From CAIZGX01 sp964385405 (GTDB lineage Bacteria > Bacteroidota > Bacteroidia > Flavobacteriales_D > Sanyastnellaceae), in assembly GCA_964385405.1 (NCBI GenBank), contig CAYLOT010000027.1, positions 1 to 31,989 on the forward strand: 31,989 nucleotides of DNA, given 5' to 3'. Position 1 is the first letter of the stretch; every line of letters begins with the position of its first letter. Positions 7,706 through 16,777 of the stretch are shown one piece after another. The notes beneath the pieces were generated by a model that worked only from the letters and a program-made list of their open reading frames with translations, was not told where the DNA came from and ran no database searches. Position numbers and translations under genes: made by a program.

Positions 7706-9811
7706 TTAATCTATTTTGAAAGCTTTCTTGCTCACTTTACCGTTGATGGTAATTTTCTCCATAGTCATTTCAAGTGCTTGTCCGCCTGCATTAATCTGAA
7801 TGGTTTTCGGGAATGTCATTCCATCTACAGTCATGAATTCTTTCATGTTTGTTTCAGAAGTCACAGCTCCTTCAGGTCCTTCTTCAATGGAATAGATCGA
7901 AACCAATTGCCCAGACGCTTTGTCGAAGTATTCGGTCTTCACCACTTTCTTCTTCTCGTCTAAGGTCTCTAGCATATACACTTCTTTTTCGTTGCGCATA
8001 ATGCTTCCAGCTAGATTCAACGAATATCCGAAATCGCTCATGTGATCGCGCACAAAGAAGTCTGCTTCCATCTTCGCTTTTAAAACGTCTTTTTCGTCGG
8101 TTGGATTTTCTTTCCCCATTGACTTCACAACCAATTTTGTTCCGTCGAAAATTTGAGTAGATAATTTCATTGGACCCATGCTTACTTCTTGACGAAGCAT
8201 TTTGTTGTCGAAGGTTAAGGTTTCAATGTTTATTGAAGTTCCTTGAACGCTCATCTTACCTTCTTGCTTAATTGACTTTATTTTCTTGAATTTATCTTTT
8301 CCGCCGTTAGCAGCGTAGTATGCTTCAACAACAGTAGCGGCGGTAACTCCAGCAGGTGGAGGAATAATTCCTTTCGACACCGTTCCGTCGGTGTTGAATT
8401 GCATTACCTCTCCGTTCTTGCTGAATGGTTTCAACTTGTCTAGAATGTCTTTATTTCCAACTACAGAAATGTAGCAGTTGTTTGGCTTCAAGTATTTCTT
8501 AGCAGCAGCTTGAACGTCTTCCGCAGTAATGGCATTTAATCTTTCCAAATACGTTTCGTAATAGTTTTCAGGAAGATTGTATTTCGAAATGTTATAAGCG
8601 AACTGCGCTACTGTTGCAGCGTTTTCAAGTCGGCGAGCGAAAGCACCAGACATAATGCTTTTAGCAGATTTCAAGGTTTCCGCAGAAACAGCTTCGTTGC
8701 ACAAGCGTTCCATTTCGAACAACAATTGCACAATGGCGCTATCGGTAACTTCGTTACGTACGCTAGCTCCTGCGCTGAAGTTTCCAATTACGTCGTCTGG
8801 AGTCATAGATGAATATGCACCGTAAGTATACGCTTTGTCTTCACGAAGATTTTGCATTAAGCGTGTTTGAAATCCGCTTCCACCAAGAATGTTATTCAAC
8901 ACAGTTGCTGCTAAATAATCGGAAGAGTTAATGTTCAACGGAACCGCGTAAGTCACGTCAATTACGCTTTGCACAGCACCTGGCATTGCCACGAACGCCA
9001 CTTGATTGGCTTTCAATTCAGCAGGAGCAGGGTAGGTTCTTGTTGGAACCGCGTTGCCGGTCCACTCGCCGAAATATTTTATCGCAGAAGCCAAGGCTTG
9101 ATCCGGAGTTACATCTCCAACTACCACAAGTGTAGCAACCAACGGAGAGAAATAGGTTTGGTAGTAACCCATAAGGTCTTCACGCGAAATGTTGTTCAGG
9201 GTATTTTCGGTAACGAATTCTCCGTACGGGTGACGAGCACCGTAGCGCACCACGTTTCCAATTTTATCTGAAACCGCGTTCGGATCAGTCTTCTCGCTGG
9301 TTAAACCAGAGATCATTTGCTTTCTTGTTTTCTCTAATTCTTCAGCAGGGAAGCTTGGGTGAAGCAGCACGTCTTGCATAAGTCCTAGCAAGGTTTCGCT
9401 GTGTTTGCTTAAGCAAGAACCTGAAACACTTGAAGCAGATGTAGAAAGCGATCCGCCAATGAAATCAATGGCTTCGTCAATTTGACCTTTTGTCTTCGAA
9501 GTTGTTCCGGCAGAAAGTAAATCTCCTGCAATAGAAATATATCCGGCTTTGTTTCCTTCGGCAATAGGCGTTAGGTTCAACGAAAGCGAATACGTTACGT
9601 TCGGAAGCTTGTGGTTTTCCACCACAATAACTTTCATTCCATTATCTAGTTTGAAGGTCGTTGCTTTTCCAATTTGAATTTTCGGAGCAGGACCGGGCTG
9701 AGGAACAATGCTTCTGTCGAGTGGTGTCGACTTCGGAGTTGTTTTCTTTGAAGGTTGCGCAATGGCTGTAGAAACAAGCAATGCGGCGAGTAAGGTGTAT
9801 ATGAATTTCAT
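7706..9811 (-). CDS. Non-catalytic M16 peptidase subunit with C-terminal extension
   Basis: 701 residues with a signal peptide (1-19, ending AIAQ). Residues about 45-475 are an M16B insulinase/pitrilysin module, but the zinc motif HxxEH is absent: the matching place reads SIAGD around residues 93-97. It is therefore probably the inactive partner of the active M16 enzyme encoded 13 bases upstream; such pairs form a closed chamber that degrades peptides. Residues about 489-701 form an extra domain beginning TVVEAYYAANGGKDKFKKI, a pattern seen in lipoprotein-carrier-like (LolA-type fold) domains of Bacteroidota. Typical M16B subunits are about 430-450 residues, so the tail is a true addition. 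It should be periplasmic. Confidence 0.85.
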   Translation of the reverse strand: MKFIYTLLAALLVSTAIAQPSKKTTPKSTPLDRSIVPQPGPAPKIQIGKATTFKLDNGMKVIVVENHKLPNVTYSLSLNLTPIAEGNKAGYISIAGDLLSAGTTSKTKGQIDEAIDFIGGSLSTSASSVSGSCLSKHSETLLGLMQDVLLHPSFPAEELEKTRKQMISGLTSEKTDPNAVSDKIGNVVRYGARHPYGEFVTENTLNNISREDLMGYYQTYFSPLVATLVVVGDVTPDQALASAIKYFGEWTGNAVPTRTYPAPAELKANQVAFVAMPGAVQSVIDVTYAVPLNINSSDYLAATVLNNILGGSGFQTRLMQNLREDKAYTYGAYSSMTPDDVIGNFSAGASVRNEVTDSAIVQLLFEMERLCNEAVSAETLKSAKSIMSGAFARRLENAATVAQFAYNISKYNLPENYYETYLERLNAITAEDVQAAAKKYLKPNNCYISVVGNKDILDKLKPFSKNGEVMQFNTDGTVSKGIIPPPAGVTAATVVEAYYAANGGKDKFKKIKSIKQEGKMSVQGTSINIETLTFDNKMLRQEVSMGPMKLSTQIFDGTKLVVKSMGKENPTDEKDVLKAKMEADFFVRDHMSDFGYSLNLAGSIMRNEKEVYMLETLDEKKKVVKTEYFDKASGQLVSIYSIEEGPEGAVTSETNMKEFMTVDGMTFPKTIQINAGGQALEMTMEKITINGKVSKKAFKID

Positions 9812-9824
9812 TTTAATTCGAATC

Positions 9825-11144
9825 TTAGTTAGCAGAAAGTTTAGGGTCGTTTAGGAAGTACAACACCACGCGGTTTTCAGGAGTGTAGTACTTGCGCGCA
9901 GCTGCACGTAGGTCTTCACGCGTTACCTTCATGTAACGTTCAATCTCGGTGTTAATGAGATTTGCGTTACCGTAGTAGGTGTGGTAGTTCGCAAGACTTT
10001 CGGCAATACCTGCCATTGAACTGTTGCTTGAAACGAATTGACTTTCGATTTGATTTTTCAATTTCTCGAATTCTTTTTCTGAGATCAATTCTTCTTTCAC
10101 TTTGTCGAACTCTTTGTTCATGCCGTCTTCCAAGGTCTTTGGATCTACGCCCATGTTTGCTAATCCGAAAGCTAACGTCAATCCTGGATCTTCGAGGTTG
10201 AAGGTGAAAGCACCGCAGAACAACGAAAGTTGTTGTTCTTCAACCATGGCTCTGTTTAGGCGAGAGCTTTCTCCGTTTGAAAGCAAGGTGTTCAACATGT
10301 CTACTGCGTAGAACTCGGGTGTTCCTTGAGCAGGAATGTGGTAAGCTTGAACAACCATAGGCAATTCGTCTTTACCCCAGATGGTGTCGCGCACTTCTCC
10401 GGTGTTGATGTCTTCTTTTACGGTTGGACGTGGGATTGCGTTTGTTCCCTTTGGAATGTCGCCGAAGTATTTCGCGATAAGTTTTTTCGTTTCTTCCACG
10501 TTCATATCTCCAGCTAGTGAAAGAACAGCGTTGTTTGGAACGTAGAATGTTTTGTAGAAGTTCACGAAGTCTTCATCTTTCGCTGCGTTCAAGTCTTCCA
10601 TGCTTCCGATTGGGGACCAAGCATAAGGATGTTTTTTGTACGCATGTTTCAACGCTTCAGGAAGTAGGGTTCCGTAGGGTTGGTTGTCGTAGCGCATGCG
10701 CTTTTCTTCTTTTACCACTTCGCGTTGTGTTTCAATTCCTTTGTTTTCCACTTTCGCGTGAAGCATGCGCTCGCTTTCTAACCAAAGACCTAATTCAAGC
10801 TGATTGCTTGGCATAAGGTCGTAGTAGAAAGTTCGGTCTTGTGTGGTGTTTGCGTTTAGACCACCACCAGCGTTCTCGACATATTTCGCGTATTCTCCGC
10901 GACCAATGTTTTCAGAACCTTCGAATAACAAGTGTTCGAAGAAGTGCGCCATACCTGTGCGCCCCACTTGTTCATTTTTTGAACCCACGTGGTAAAGCAC
11001 GGTAACGGCTACAATAGGGGTGCTGTGGTCTTCATGAAGAATAACGTGCAAGCCGTTTGGCAAATCGTATTCAATGAATTTAATGTTTTGCGCTTGCGCC
11101 GCGAAAGAGCAGAGCAGAGCAACAAAGAGAGTTACTTTTTTCAT
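9825..11144 (-). CDS. Catalytic M16 zinc peptidase
   Basis: 439 residues with a signal peptide (1-18, AQAQ). The zinc motif HFFEH is at residues 67-71 in GMAHFFEHLLFEGS, and the third zinc ligand is the Glu146/Glu147 pair in VVKEEKRM, at the distance expected for HxxEH-x76-E. Later segments (YHIPAQGTPEFYAVDMLNTLL and the RLNRAMVEE region) form the second M16 repeat. It is the active half of a pair with the following gene and probably cleaves peptides in the periplasm. First gene of a tight operon (gaps of 13, 8 and 9 bases). A possible box TATCTTCG (minus, 11181-11174) lies 29 bases upstream, within a mini-hairpin cluster. Confidence 0.9.
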   Translation of the reverse strand: MKKVTLFVALLCSFAAQAQNIKFIEYDLPNGLHVILHEDHSTPIVAVTVLYHVGSKNEQVGRTGMAHFFEHLLFEGSENIGRGEYAKYVENAGGGLNANTTQDRTFYYDLMPSNQLELGLWLESERMLHAKVENKGIETQREVVKEEKRMRYDNQPYGTLLPEALKHAYKKHPYAWSPIGSMEDLNAAKDEDFVNFYKTFYVPNNAVLSLAGDMNVEETKKLIAKYFGDIPKGTNAIPRPTVKEDINTGEVRDTIWGKDELPMVVQAYHIPAQGTPEFYAVDMLNTLLSNGESSRLNRAMVEEQQLSLFCGAFTFNLEDPGLTLAFGLANMGVDPKTLEDGMNKEFDKVKEELISEKEFEKLKNQIESQFVSSNSSMAGIAESLANYHTYYGNANLINTEIERYMKVTREDLRAAARKYYTPENRVVLYFLNDPKLSAN

Positions 11145-11167
11145 GTGTTAAATATGGTTTGAAATAC

Positions 11168-11209
11168 CGCTAGCGAAGATACTAAAGCGGAGCTTAGGTT
11201 GCGAAGCAA
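11168..11209. repeat. Mini-hairpin cluster (three units)
   Basis: Three adjacent short hairpins lie between two minus-strand genes: CGC-TA-GCG (11168-11175), AAGC-GGA-GCTT (11185-11195) and TTGC-GAA-GCAA (11199-11209). Two of the three have GNA loops. The last contains GCGAAGC, a sequence known to form an exceptionally stable DNA mini-hairpin. A short GATTC repeat follows (11211-11220). It resembles the arrays at 2651-2883 and 18450-18508 in design but not in sequence. It may end the TraB-gene transcript or lie in the leader region of the M16 operon. Confidence 0.6.
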
Positions 11210-11222
11210 AGATTCGATTCGA

Positions 11223-12065
11223 TTATTCAACTGAGGTGACTGTATATCCAGCCCCCTGTAGTAGCTTCAAAACACCCTGCTCTCCTGGTAAATGACCCGC
11301 TCCTACAGCAATGAAAATTGGTTTCTCTAGAGCGAGTCGAGAAATTAATGGCATCCAATTCTGATTTCGTTTTACCAAAAAGTTAGAATAGAATTCAGGA
11401 GAGAGATCTGCATCGTTCATTAATTCTGCTAATTTGTTTATGTCCTTTTTTAAATAACAATCCAACATGTTGTTGTATTCGCTGTTATTTGTTGTGAGCC
11501 CCTCTAAAAGCAATTTTGTTTGTTCATCGTATGGAAGGTCATTAACAAGATCCATTTGTAATTGAATAGTTTCTAGCCCCAATGTTGTCATCTTATTCTT
11601 TTCTGCAAGTTTGTTTAGCTCTACTTCAAAGCTTTTGGATTTGCCTATCAAATCTTGCAAGATCACAGAGGTTAGAAAGAACGGAGTAAGTCTGCTCATT
11701 CTCGTGTACTTTGATTCCTTCCAGTGCAAACTGTCCATGCAGAATTGTCTGATTTTCTCTGCGTTTTCAGCAGAGGTAATGTCCGCAATTGTTTTTCCGT
11801 CGGGCAACAGAGAACGCTGCGCTGCATCTATTTGTGTTTTTAAATCCATGTTTATATCCACTTCCATAACAAGAGTTTCGCATTCCTTTAAAGCGGTAGT
11901 TATAGACTCAGAAATTACAAATTGTTTTTTCGGCATGATGTGAATTGTGCCATAGATGTAACTCGGTTTTTGAAGGTCTTTGCCTTCGATTTTATAGAGT
12001 AACTGCGCCTGACTGCTAATTGAAACAAAAATCAGTAGAGTAAAAAGAGATAGTTTTGTTTTCAT
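11223..12065 (-). CDS. TraB/GumN family protein
   Basis: 280 residues with a signal peptide (1-20, SSQAQ), so exported. The N-terminal motif YIYGTIHIMP (GTIH at 39-42) and the C-terminal motif VGAGHLPGEQGVLKLL (GAGH at 255-258), each with a conserved His, define the TraB/GumN family, which has been linked to metal-dependent proteolysis in the Tiki group but is of uncertain function in bacteria. Length is usual for a bacterial member. It is the last gene of a run with the small membrane protein (33 bases upstream) and the PDZ-hydrolase. Confidence 0.85.
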   Translation of the reverse strand: MKTKLSLFTLLIFVSISSQAQLLYKIEGKDLQKPSYIYGTIHIMPKKQFVISESITTALKECETLVMEVDINMDLKTQIDAAQRSLLPDGKTIADITSAENAEKIRQFCMDSLHWKESKYTRMSRLTPFFLTSVILQDLIGKSKSFEVELNKLAEKNKMTTLGLETIQLQMDLVNDLPYDEQTKLLLEGLTTNNSEYNNMLDCYLKKDINKLAELMNDADLSPEFYSNFLVKRNQNWMPLISRLALEKPIFIAVGAGHLPGEQGVLKLLQGAGYTVTSVE

Positions 12066-12098
12066 TATTGAATTTTAATGATTGATTTGTCTTGATTG

Positions 12099-12347
12099 TT
12101 AACCGCGATCAGCGAATCCGATTTCATATCCGAAGAATGCAGCGCACAAAGCGAGATTGGCAATGAGCACAAGCTTTTGCCAAGTTGGGCGCTCTTTCCA
12201 GGGTTGTTCCGGATTGAAAGGGTCAAAGGCCAAAGCTATGCCCATATATATGCCGGCCTGACTAAAGTCGCCGCGGACGGCGGTGAAAATACCCAATGAG
12301 ATAAATCCTATGTATAAGAATCTCATGATTTTCTGATTGCTTTTCAT
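12099..12347 (-). CDS. Small two-helix membrane protein, unknown
   Basis: 82 residues with two likely membrane helices (residues about 9-25, FLYIGFISLGIFTAV, and 57-75, LVLIANLALCAAFFGYEIG), joined by a polar loop containing DPFNPEQPWKERP. I do not recognise the family. The ATG follows an A-rich stretch and is eight bases after the hydrolase gene, so the two are probably cotranscribed and perhaps translationally coupled. Codon use and length look like a genuine gene. Confidence 0.6.
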   Translation of the reverse strand: MKSNQKIMRFLYIGFISLGIFTAVRGDFSQAGIYMGIALAFDPFNPEQPWKERPTWQKLVLIANLALCAAFFGYEIGFADRG

Positions 12348-12355
12348 CTTTTTTA

Positions 12356-13708
12356 TTATTTGTTGAAAGTGTTTAGTCTGAGAATTTCATTGCTCCATTT
12401 TACAGCTGACAAGCCAACTTCGGGGTTGTATTCATTGAACAGCTCTTGAATTTTTCCATTTGTAAATTTGTCATACGCTTCTTGCATGGTGCCCGATTTT
12501 GCAAAGTAATGATCTGTTGAAGGGTAGGTTATGAGTGTGGCATTACCGGGGTGGAAATGGTTTACTGTGTTCACGATTTGTTGGTGGTCGGCTTTCGAAA
12601 AGGCCTGGAAATCGGATTCTCCGAATTGAACCAAAACTTTTGCTTTTGTGTTCTTCCAATTTTCCAAATGCGGAAAGTCTTGTATCTGTCTCCAATATTC
12701 AGCATTGCGATCGTAGATTTTTCCTTTTCCATCATACCCCCAAACGCTTCTCAAGACAGAGTCTGCCTTTGCATCTTTGGCCATTTCTTCAAGGCTTTCC
12801 TTCAGAATAAAATACCTGTAATTTAAATCATACTGCTCAACAACAGATTGTTCCACTTCAATTGGATTCATTCCGGCTAAGGCGTTTTGAACACGATACA
12901 TTTCCAACTGATATTCAAACCAAGATTTAGCGGTGGTTCCATAAACGACTACGCCTGCAACGTTGTTTTTCGCACTAATGGCCGGAACAATAATTCCTCC
13001 CATGGAATGACCAACGATGATGATTTGATTGGTGTCTACGTACGGAAGTGTTTTCAGTTTTTTCAATCCCACTTCGAAATTTTCAATTTCATCCATTAGA
13101 TCACAAGACTCACATGGAGGCGTGTTTTTGCTATCGCCTAATCCACTTTTTTCAATTCGCATAGTCGTGTATCCCGCATCTACGTAGGCATCTATTATCC
13201 GCTTATACGGATAGTCGTTCGTGAGTTCGTCAATACTACTGCACGTATATCCCGGAACAAACAGCATGGCGGGCATTTTATTTTCTTTGAAGGGTTTGTT
13301 AATGATTACACGTAACTGTCCGCCTCTAAAATCTGCTTCATCGTAAATCACTTCCGCATTATCGTCGGTTTCGTACGGACGTGCCACGACTTTGGCTTTC
13401 AGCGTGATTTTCTTTTTATCGCGCAGCACTGAAAGTTGAACTTCTTGACCGGGTGTGCAATTAAGAAATAGTTTGTTGAACTCTTCCGAAGACTTGAAGT
13501 TGTTGTCTCCGATGCTCAGAATGATGTCGTTTTCTTGAAGCTTCAATTCAACGCTTGTTCCTCTTACTACTTTTAAAACTTTACATCCGGAAATTTCATT
13601 TTCTGAAAAATACTCAACTCGAGCGCCTAGCAATGGTTTGCGCGAGAGCTGGGCTGTTGAGTGAAAGAATACAATTCCAAAGAAAATAAGCAGGATGGCG
13701 CGAAGCAT
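12356..13708 (-). CDS. Secreted alpha/beta hydrolase with N-terminal PDZ domain
   Basis: 450 residues with a signal peptide (1-20, STAQ). Residues about 25-110 look like a PDZ domain (GARVEYFSE then GCKVLKVVRGTSVE and LQENDIILSIGDNNF). Residues about 130-450 are an alpha/beta hydrolase: oxyanion loop VPGYTCSS (151-158), nucleophile Ser235 in GHSMGG, acid Asp366 in GESDF, and His400 in STDHYF. An ester or peptide substrate in the periplasm is likely but cannot be named. The PDZ domain may guide it to partner proteins. A weak box TTCCTTTG (minus, 13730-13723) lies 14 bases before the ATG. Confidence 0.82.
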   Translation of the reverse strand: MLRAILLIFFGIVFFHSTAQLSRKPLLGARVEYFSENEISGCKVLKVVRGTSVELKLQENDIILSIGDNNFKSSEEFNKLFLNCTPGQEVQLSVLRDKKKITLKAKVVARPYETDDNAEVIYDEADFRGGQLRVIINKPFKENKMPAMLFVPGYTCSSIDELTNDYPYKRIIDAYVDAGYTTMRIEKSGLGDSKNTPPCESCDLMDEIENFEVGLKKLKTLPYVDTNQIIIVGHSMGGIIVPAISAKNNVAGVVVYGTTAKSWFEYQLEMYRVQNALAGMNPIEVEQSVVEQYDLNYRYFILKESLEEMAKDAKADSVLRSVWGYDGKGKIYDRNAEYWRQIQDFPHLENWKNTKAKVLVQFGESDFQAFSKADHQQIVNTVNHFHPGNATLITYPSTDHYFAKSGTMQEAYDKFTNGKIQELFNEYNPEVGLSAVKWSNEILRLNTFNK

Positions 13709-13754
13709 AAGATAATTTTTGCCAAAGGAATGTTCTATTTAAGAAACACGCTTG

Positions 13755-14612
13755 TCAAAAATTGCTAATTCTAAGGTTTCCTGGAGTCTGTCCGAACTGC
13801 TGCTTAAATGCTTTAGAGAAGGTTGGAACATCTGCAAACCCATATTTAATGGCTGTTTCTAGGATGGTGAATCCTTTGGCAATGTCAAGTTTTGCTCTGT
13901 CGAGTCGAATTCTCTTTTGATATTGATAAGGGGAAACTCCAAATACTTGCTTGAATACGCGAATGAAATGATATTTCGAAATTCCAATGTTTAATGAAAT
14001 CTCGTCGAGGGAGAGATTCTCGGTAATGCGCTCGTCGATAAAATTTTTCGCTTGAAGAATAGATCTAAATACCTCTTCGTTGGTAATATTTTTTTTGAAG
14101 TCGAGGTTATTGAGGTGGTCGAAAATAAATCGTTGATCGGTAATAATTGATTCGGCAAGGCTGTAAAAGAGTTCTTGCTCTTGCAAGCTGCTCGTGAAAG
14201 AACCGTTTTTAATTTTCTTGTTTATTTCCGTTAGGGAGTAGCCTATGCTTGTGTTCTTTACGTTGTATCTGTTTACAAAGAACTGATCAGAGAGTAAGAA
14301 TTCCTTCAGATGGGATGCCTGTACATCGTAATAATCTGCGACGTCTGAAACGATCTGAGTGGAAATGTCGATGCACAATCCTTCAACTGCTTTTTCCTGA
14401 TTTATTTGAACTATAGATTTGGTGAAGTCGTTGCCAATGATGTATTCTCCTTCCCGCACCATGAATTTTTTTCCATTCGCGTAGTAAGTCTCTTCTCCGG
14501 AGACAACGTATTTAATACCAAACCCATTGAACGCGATTTCGCTTTCGATTTTCTTTATTTCAGAAATTCGAATCTCATTTTTATCGTCGTCTGAATAGAT
14601 GGTTTGGTTCAT
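13755..14612 (-). CDS. AraC-family transcription regulator
   Basis: 285 residues. The last 100 residues form the AraC/XylS DNA-binding domain with two helix-turn-helix units: LSLDEISLNIGISKYHFIRVFKQ and ILETAIKYGFADVPTFSKAFKQ, followed by FGQTP. The first about 180 residues are a cupin-like sensor part (YVVSGEETYYANGKKFMVREGEYII) without a recognisable ligand. It may control the neighbouring hydrolase gene 46 bases downstream or the WG-repeat gene 16 bases upstream, but the sequence does not settle this. Confidence 0.88.
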   Translation of the reverse strand: MNQTIYSDDDKNEIRISEIKKIESEIAFNGFGIKYVVSGEETYYANGKKFMVREGEYIIGNDFTKSIVQINQEKAVEGLCIDISTQIVSDVADYYDVQASHLKEFLLSDQFFVNRYNVKNTSIGYSLTEINKKIKNGSFTSSLQEQELFYSLAESIITDQRFIFDHLNNLDFKKNITNEEVFRSILQAKNFIDERITENLSLDEISLNIGISKYHFIRVFKQVFGVSPYQYQKRIRLDRAKLDIAKGFTILETAIKYGFADVPTFSKAFKQQFGQTPGNLRISNF

Positions 14613-14628
14613 TTTGAAAAAAACGAAA

Positions 14629-15933
14629 TTAAGGTTTCACTTCCTTCCCATTCACATCAATCGTTATCCAAGGGCCGTTGGCATCTTTCTGCACCTGGGC
14701 CTTTCCGTCTGAGAATTTTTTCACGTCGTAATACATGCAAGGAATGATTTCATTACCGGCTTCGTCTACGAATCCTTTTTTTCTTCCTTCGGGGAAGTTG
14801 ATGCTTACTATCATTCTTCCATCTGAGAAAGAGCCATTAATGCCGTCGTATTTGCAAGGGAGGACAATTTTACCAGATGTGTTGATTCTTCCCGATTTAC
14901 CATTTTTCTTCACGTTGGAAAGTCCACGGTTGAAGTCGCCGGTTAATTCATATTCGAAGGGAGTCGTTATTTTTCCTTCTTTGTTGAGGTGTCCCCAAAG
15001 ATTGTCTTTTTTCGCAATGACAAATCCTTCGCTGAAATTCCCTGCCCAATCGTATTCGAATGGAATTACGATTTCTCCTTTTTCGTTGATGAATCCATGT
15101 TTGCCATTCAGAATGGCGTGTGCCAATCCTTCGCGGTAGTAGGCTATGCTTTCGTATTGAAAGGGAATAAGAATCTTCCCTGATTTGTCAATGATTCCGA
15201 ATTTGCCATTCAATTTGGTAATGGCGCCTTCACCGCTGAAACGAATTTCAGCTTCGTAAATAATGGGGAGAATTTCTTTTCCTGCTTGATCAATGATACC
15301 CCACTTTCCATCTTTTTGCACCACGGATGATTGGGGACCAAAGTCGTTGATTCGGTCGTAAACAATGGGAATAACAATTTTGCCTTCTTTGTTGATGCAA
15401 CCCATTTTTCCGTCTTTGTAAATGGTGGCTAATCCGCTTGAATAGTTTCCAATGCTTCCGTATTCCAACGGTAGAATTTTTTTTCCTTTCTTGTCGAAGC
15501 ATCCGTATTTCTGATCTATTCCAACAACTATTAAATCCGAAAACCGCATGCTGCGGTAGAACCAATCGTCGGCGTCGGTATAGATAACAGGAAGGACTTC
15601 GTTTCCTTGTTTGTCAATGTATCCGTAATGAGTAGGATAGTCTCCGAAAATTTCCACGCGCGCAACACCATCAAGGAACGGTTCTATCTCGTCGTACTTC
15701 ATCGGGACGATCACATTGCCTAGCGTGTCTATAATTCCTTTTTTATCGTTGGTTCGAAAACTCGCCAACCCGTCTCTGAAATCGTAAATGCGATAGATTT
15801 CGTTTTTCGGAGTGAATTTCTTTGTCGCCCGATCGTACGTTCCTTCGATTTTAGTTTGGGCTGAAAGATTTGGAATGAGGAAAATTGCAAGACAAATTGT
15901 AAAAAATAAATTTCGAAGATTAAGTTCCGCCAT
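14629..15933 (-). CDS. Secreted WG-repeat protein
   Basis: About 434 residues from the ATG at 15933; a longer frame reaches 15969 but would put 12 extra residues before a good signal peptide (LFFTICLAIFLIPNLSAQ), so the internal start is preferred. The mature protein is almost wholly 10-11 WG-like repeats of about 35 residues, each with a core such as KWGIIDQAGKEILP, KFGIIDKSGKILIP or LWGHLNKEGKI. Such proteins are common in Bacteroidota and Firmicutes and are thought to form beta-rich binding surfaces; no enzymatic motif is seen. No clear promoter box was found upstream. Confidence 0.82.
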   Translation of the reverse strand: MAELNLRNLFFTICLAIFLIPNLSAQTKIEGTYDRATKKFTPKNEIYRIYDFRDGLASFRTNDKKGIIDTLGNVIVPMKYDEIEPFLDGVARVEIFGDYPTHYGYIDKQGNEVLPVIYTDADDWFYRSMRFSDLIVVGIDQKYGCFDKKGKKILPLEYGSIGNYSSGLATIYKDGKMGCINKEGKIVIPIVYDRINDFGPQSSVVQKDGKWGIIDQAGKEILPIIYEAEIRFSGEGAITKLNGKFGIIDKSGKILIPFQYESIAYYREGLAHAILNGKHGFINEKGEIVIPFEYDWAGNFSEGFVIAKKDNLWGHLNKEGKITTPFEYELTGDFNRGLSNVKKNGKSGRINTSGKIVLPCKYDGINGSFSDGRMIVSINFPEGRKKGFVDEAGNEIIPCMYYDVKKFSDGKAQVQKDANGPWITIDVNGKEVKP

Positions 15934-16037
15934 GTAGAAAAAATTGTATCTGCTAATGTACAACAACACTTTTTCAATTACGAATCACGATAGCTATTGG
16001 AAAGAATAAAATCTCCGATTTTCAATTTGCGCAGTTC

Positions 16038-16709
16038 CTAATAAATTCCCATATCCACATCATCGAAATTGTCAAAGTCTTTGATTTCGCGAAGCTTGAG
16101 TAATTTATTCACTGTGATATTTGTCCAGGTTTCTTGAAACACTTCGTCGCCGCCTTGTGCGTTTTCATTGGTGTTCACCTTCACTTGTTTTTTCTTTGAA
16201 AGGAAGTTAATGCTGGTTTCATTTTCTACAACAGCTCCACCCTCACTGGAGTCGTAACCGATTAAATAAAAATCGGAATTTCTATAGCGGAAGGTGTATT
16301 TCCAATAGCCATATCTGCCATGGGCGTAATGAATATAGAGGTTTCCTTTGGCTATGTCCAATGAAAGTTCAGGTGCGTAATACACGCCGCCATCTTCGTT
16401 TTCGGAAGAAAAACAATTTGCGTTTTTTAATACAAGTTCATACTGATCTCCTTTTTTGAAAAGGACAACGAGTCCTCTTCTGTTGCGATTGACAAATTCG
16501 CCAAATTCATTTTTTTCATATGCACCTTTATCGGTAGCTTTAATGAGAAGCACCTTGTCTGCAACACCGTCTTTGTTCAAATCCCCTTCCACAGAACTTA
16601 CCAATTCGAATCCAGCAGGAATAAACACGTTCGGATTTTTTTTATCTGTTGGTTGCGCTATAGCGATCGATGAAAGGAGGAGCAGGGCAAGAGTGAAATT
16701 TGTTTTCAT
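16038..16709 (-). CDS. Secreted protein with calcium-type DxNxDG motif
   Basis: 223 residues with a signal peptide (1-19, AIAQ). Near the mature start, GDLNKDGVADKVLL (residues 42-55) is the Asp/Asn pattern of FG-GAP or dockerin-like calcium loops. The rest contains YYAPELSLDIAKGNLYIHYAHGRYGYWKYTFRYRN, a beta-rich segment shared by many exported bacterial proteins of unknown function. No catalytic residues are recognised. A box TATTTTCG (minus, 16734-16727) lies 17 bases before the ATG. Confidence 0.65.
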   Translation of the reverse strand: MKTNFTLALLLLSSIAIAQPTDKKNPNVFIPAGFELVSSVEGDLNKDGVADKVLLIKATDKGAYEKNEFGEFVNRNRRGLVVLFKKGDQYELVLKNANCFSSENEDGGVYYAPELSLDIAKGNLYIHYAHGRYGYWKYTFRYRNSDFYLIGYDSSEGGAVVENETSINFLSKKKQVKVNTNENAQGGDEVFQETWTNITVNKLLKLREIKDFDNFDDVDMGIY

Positions 16710-16777
16710 TTAGATGAATTTGTTAACGAAAATAGAGAAAGATCCATGCCAACTTTGCAATGGCACAATTACTCCAT

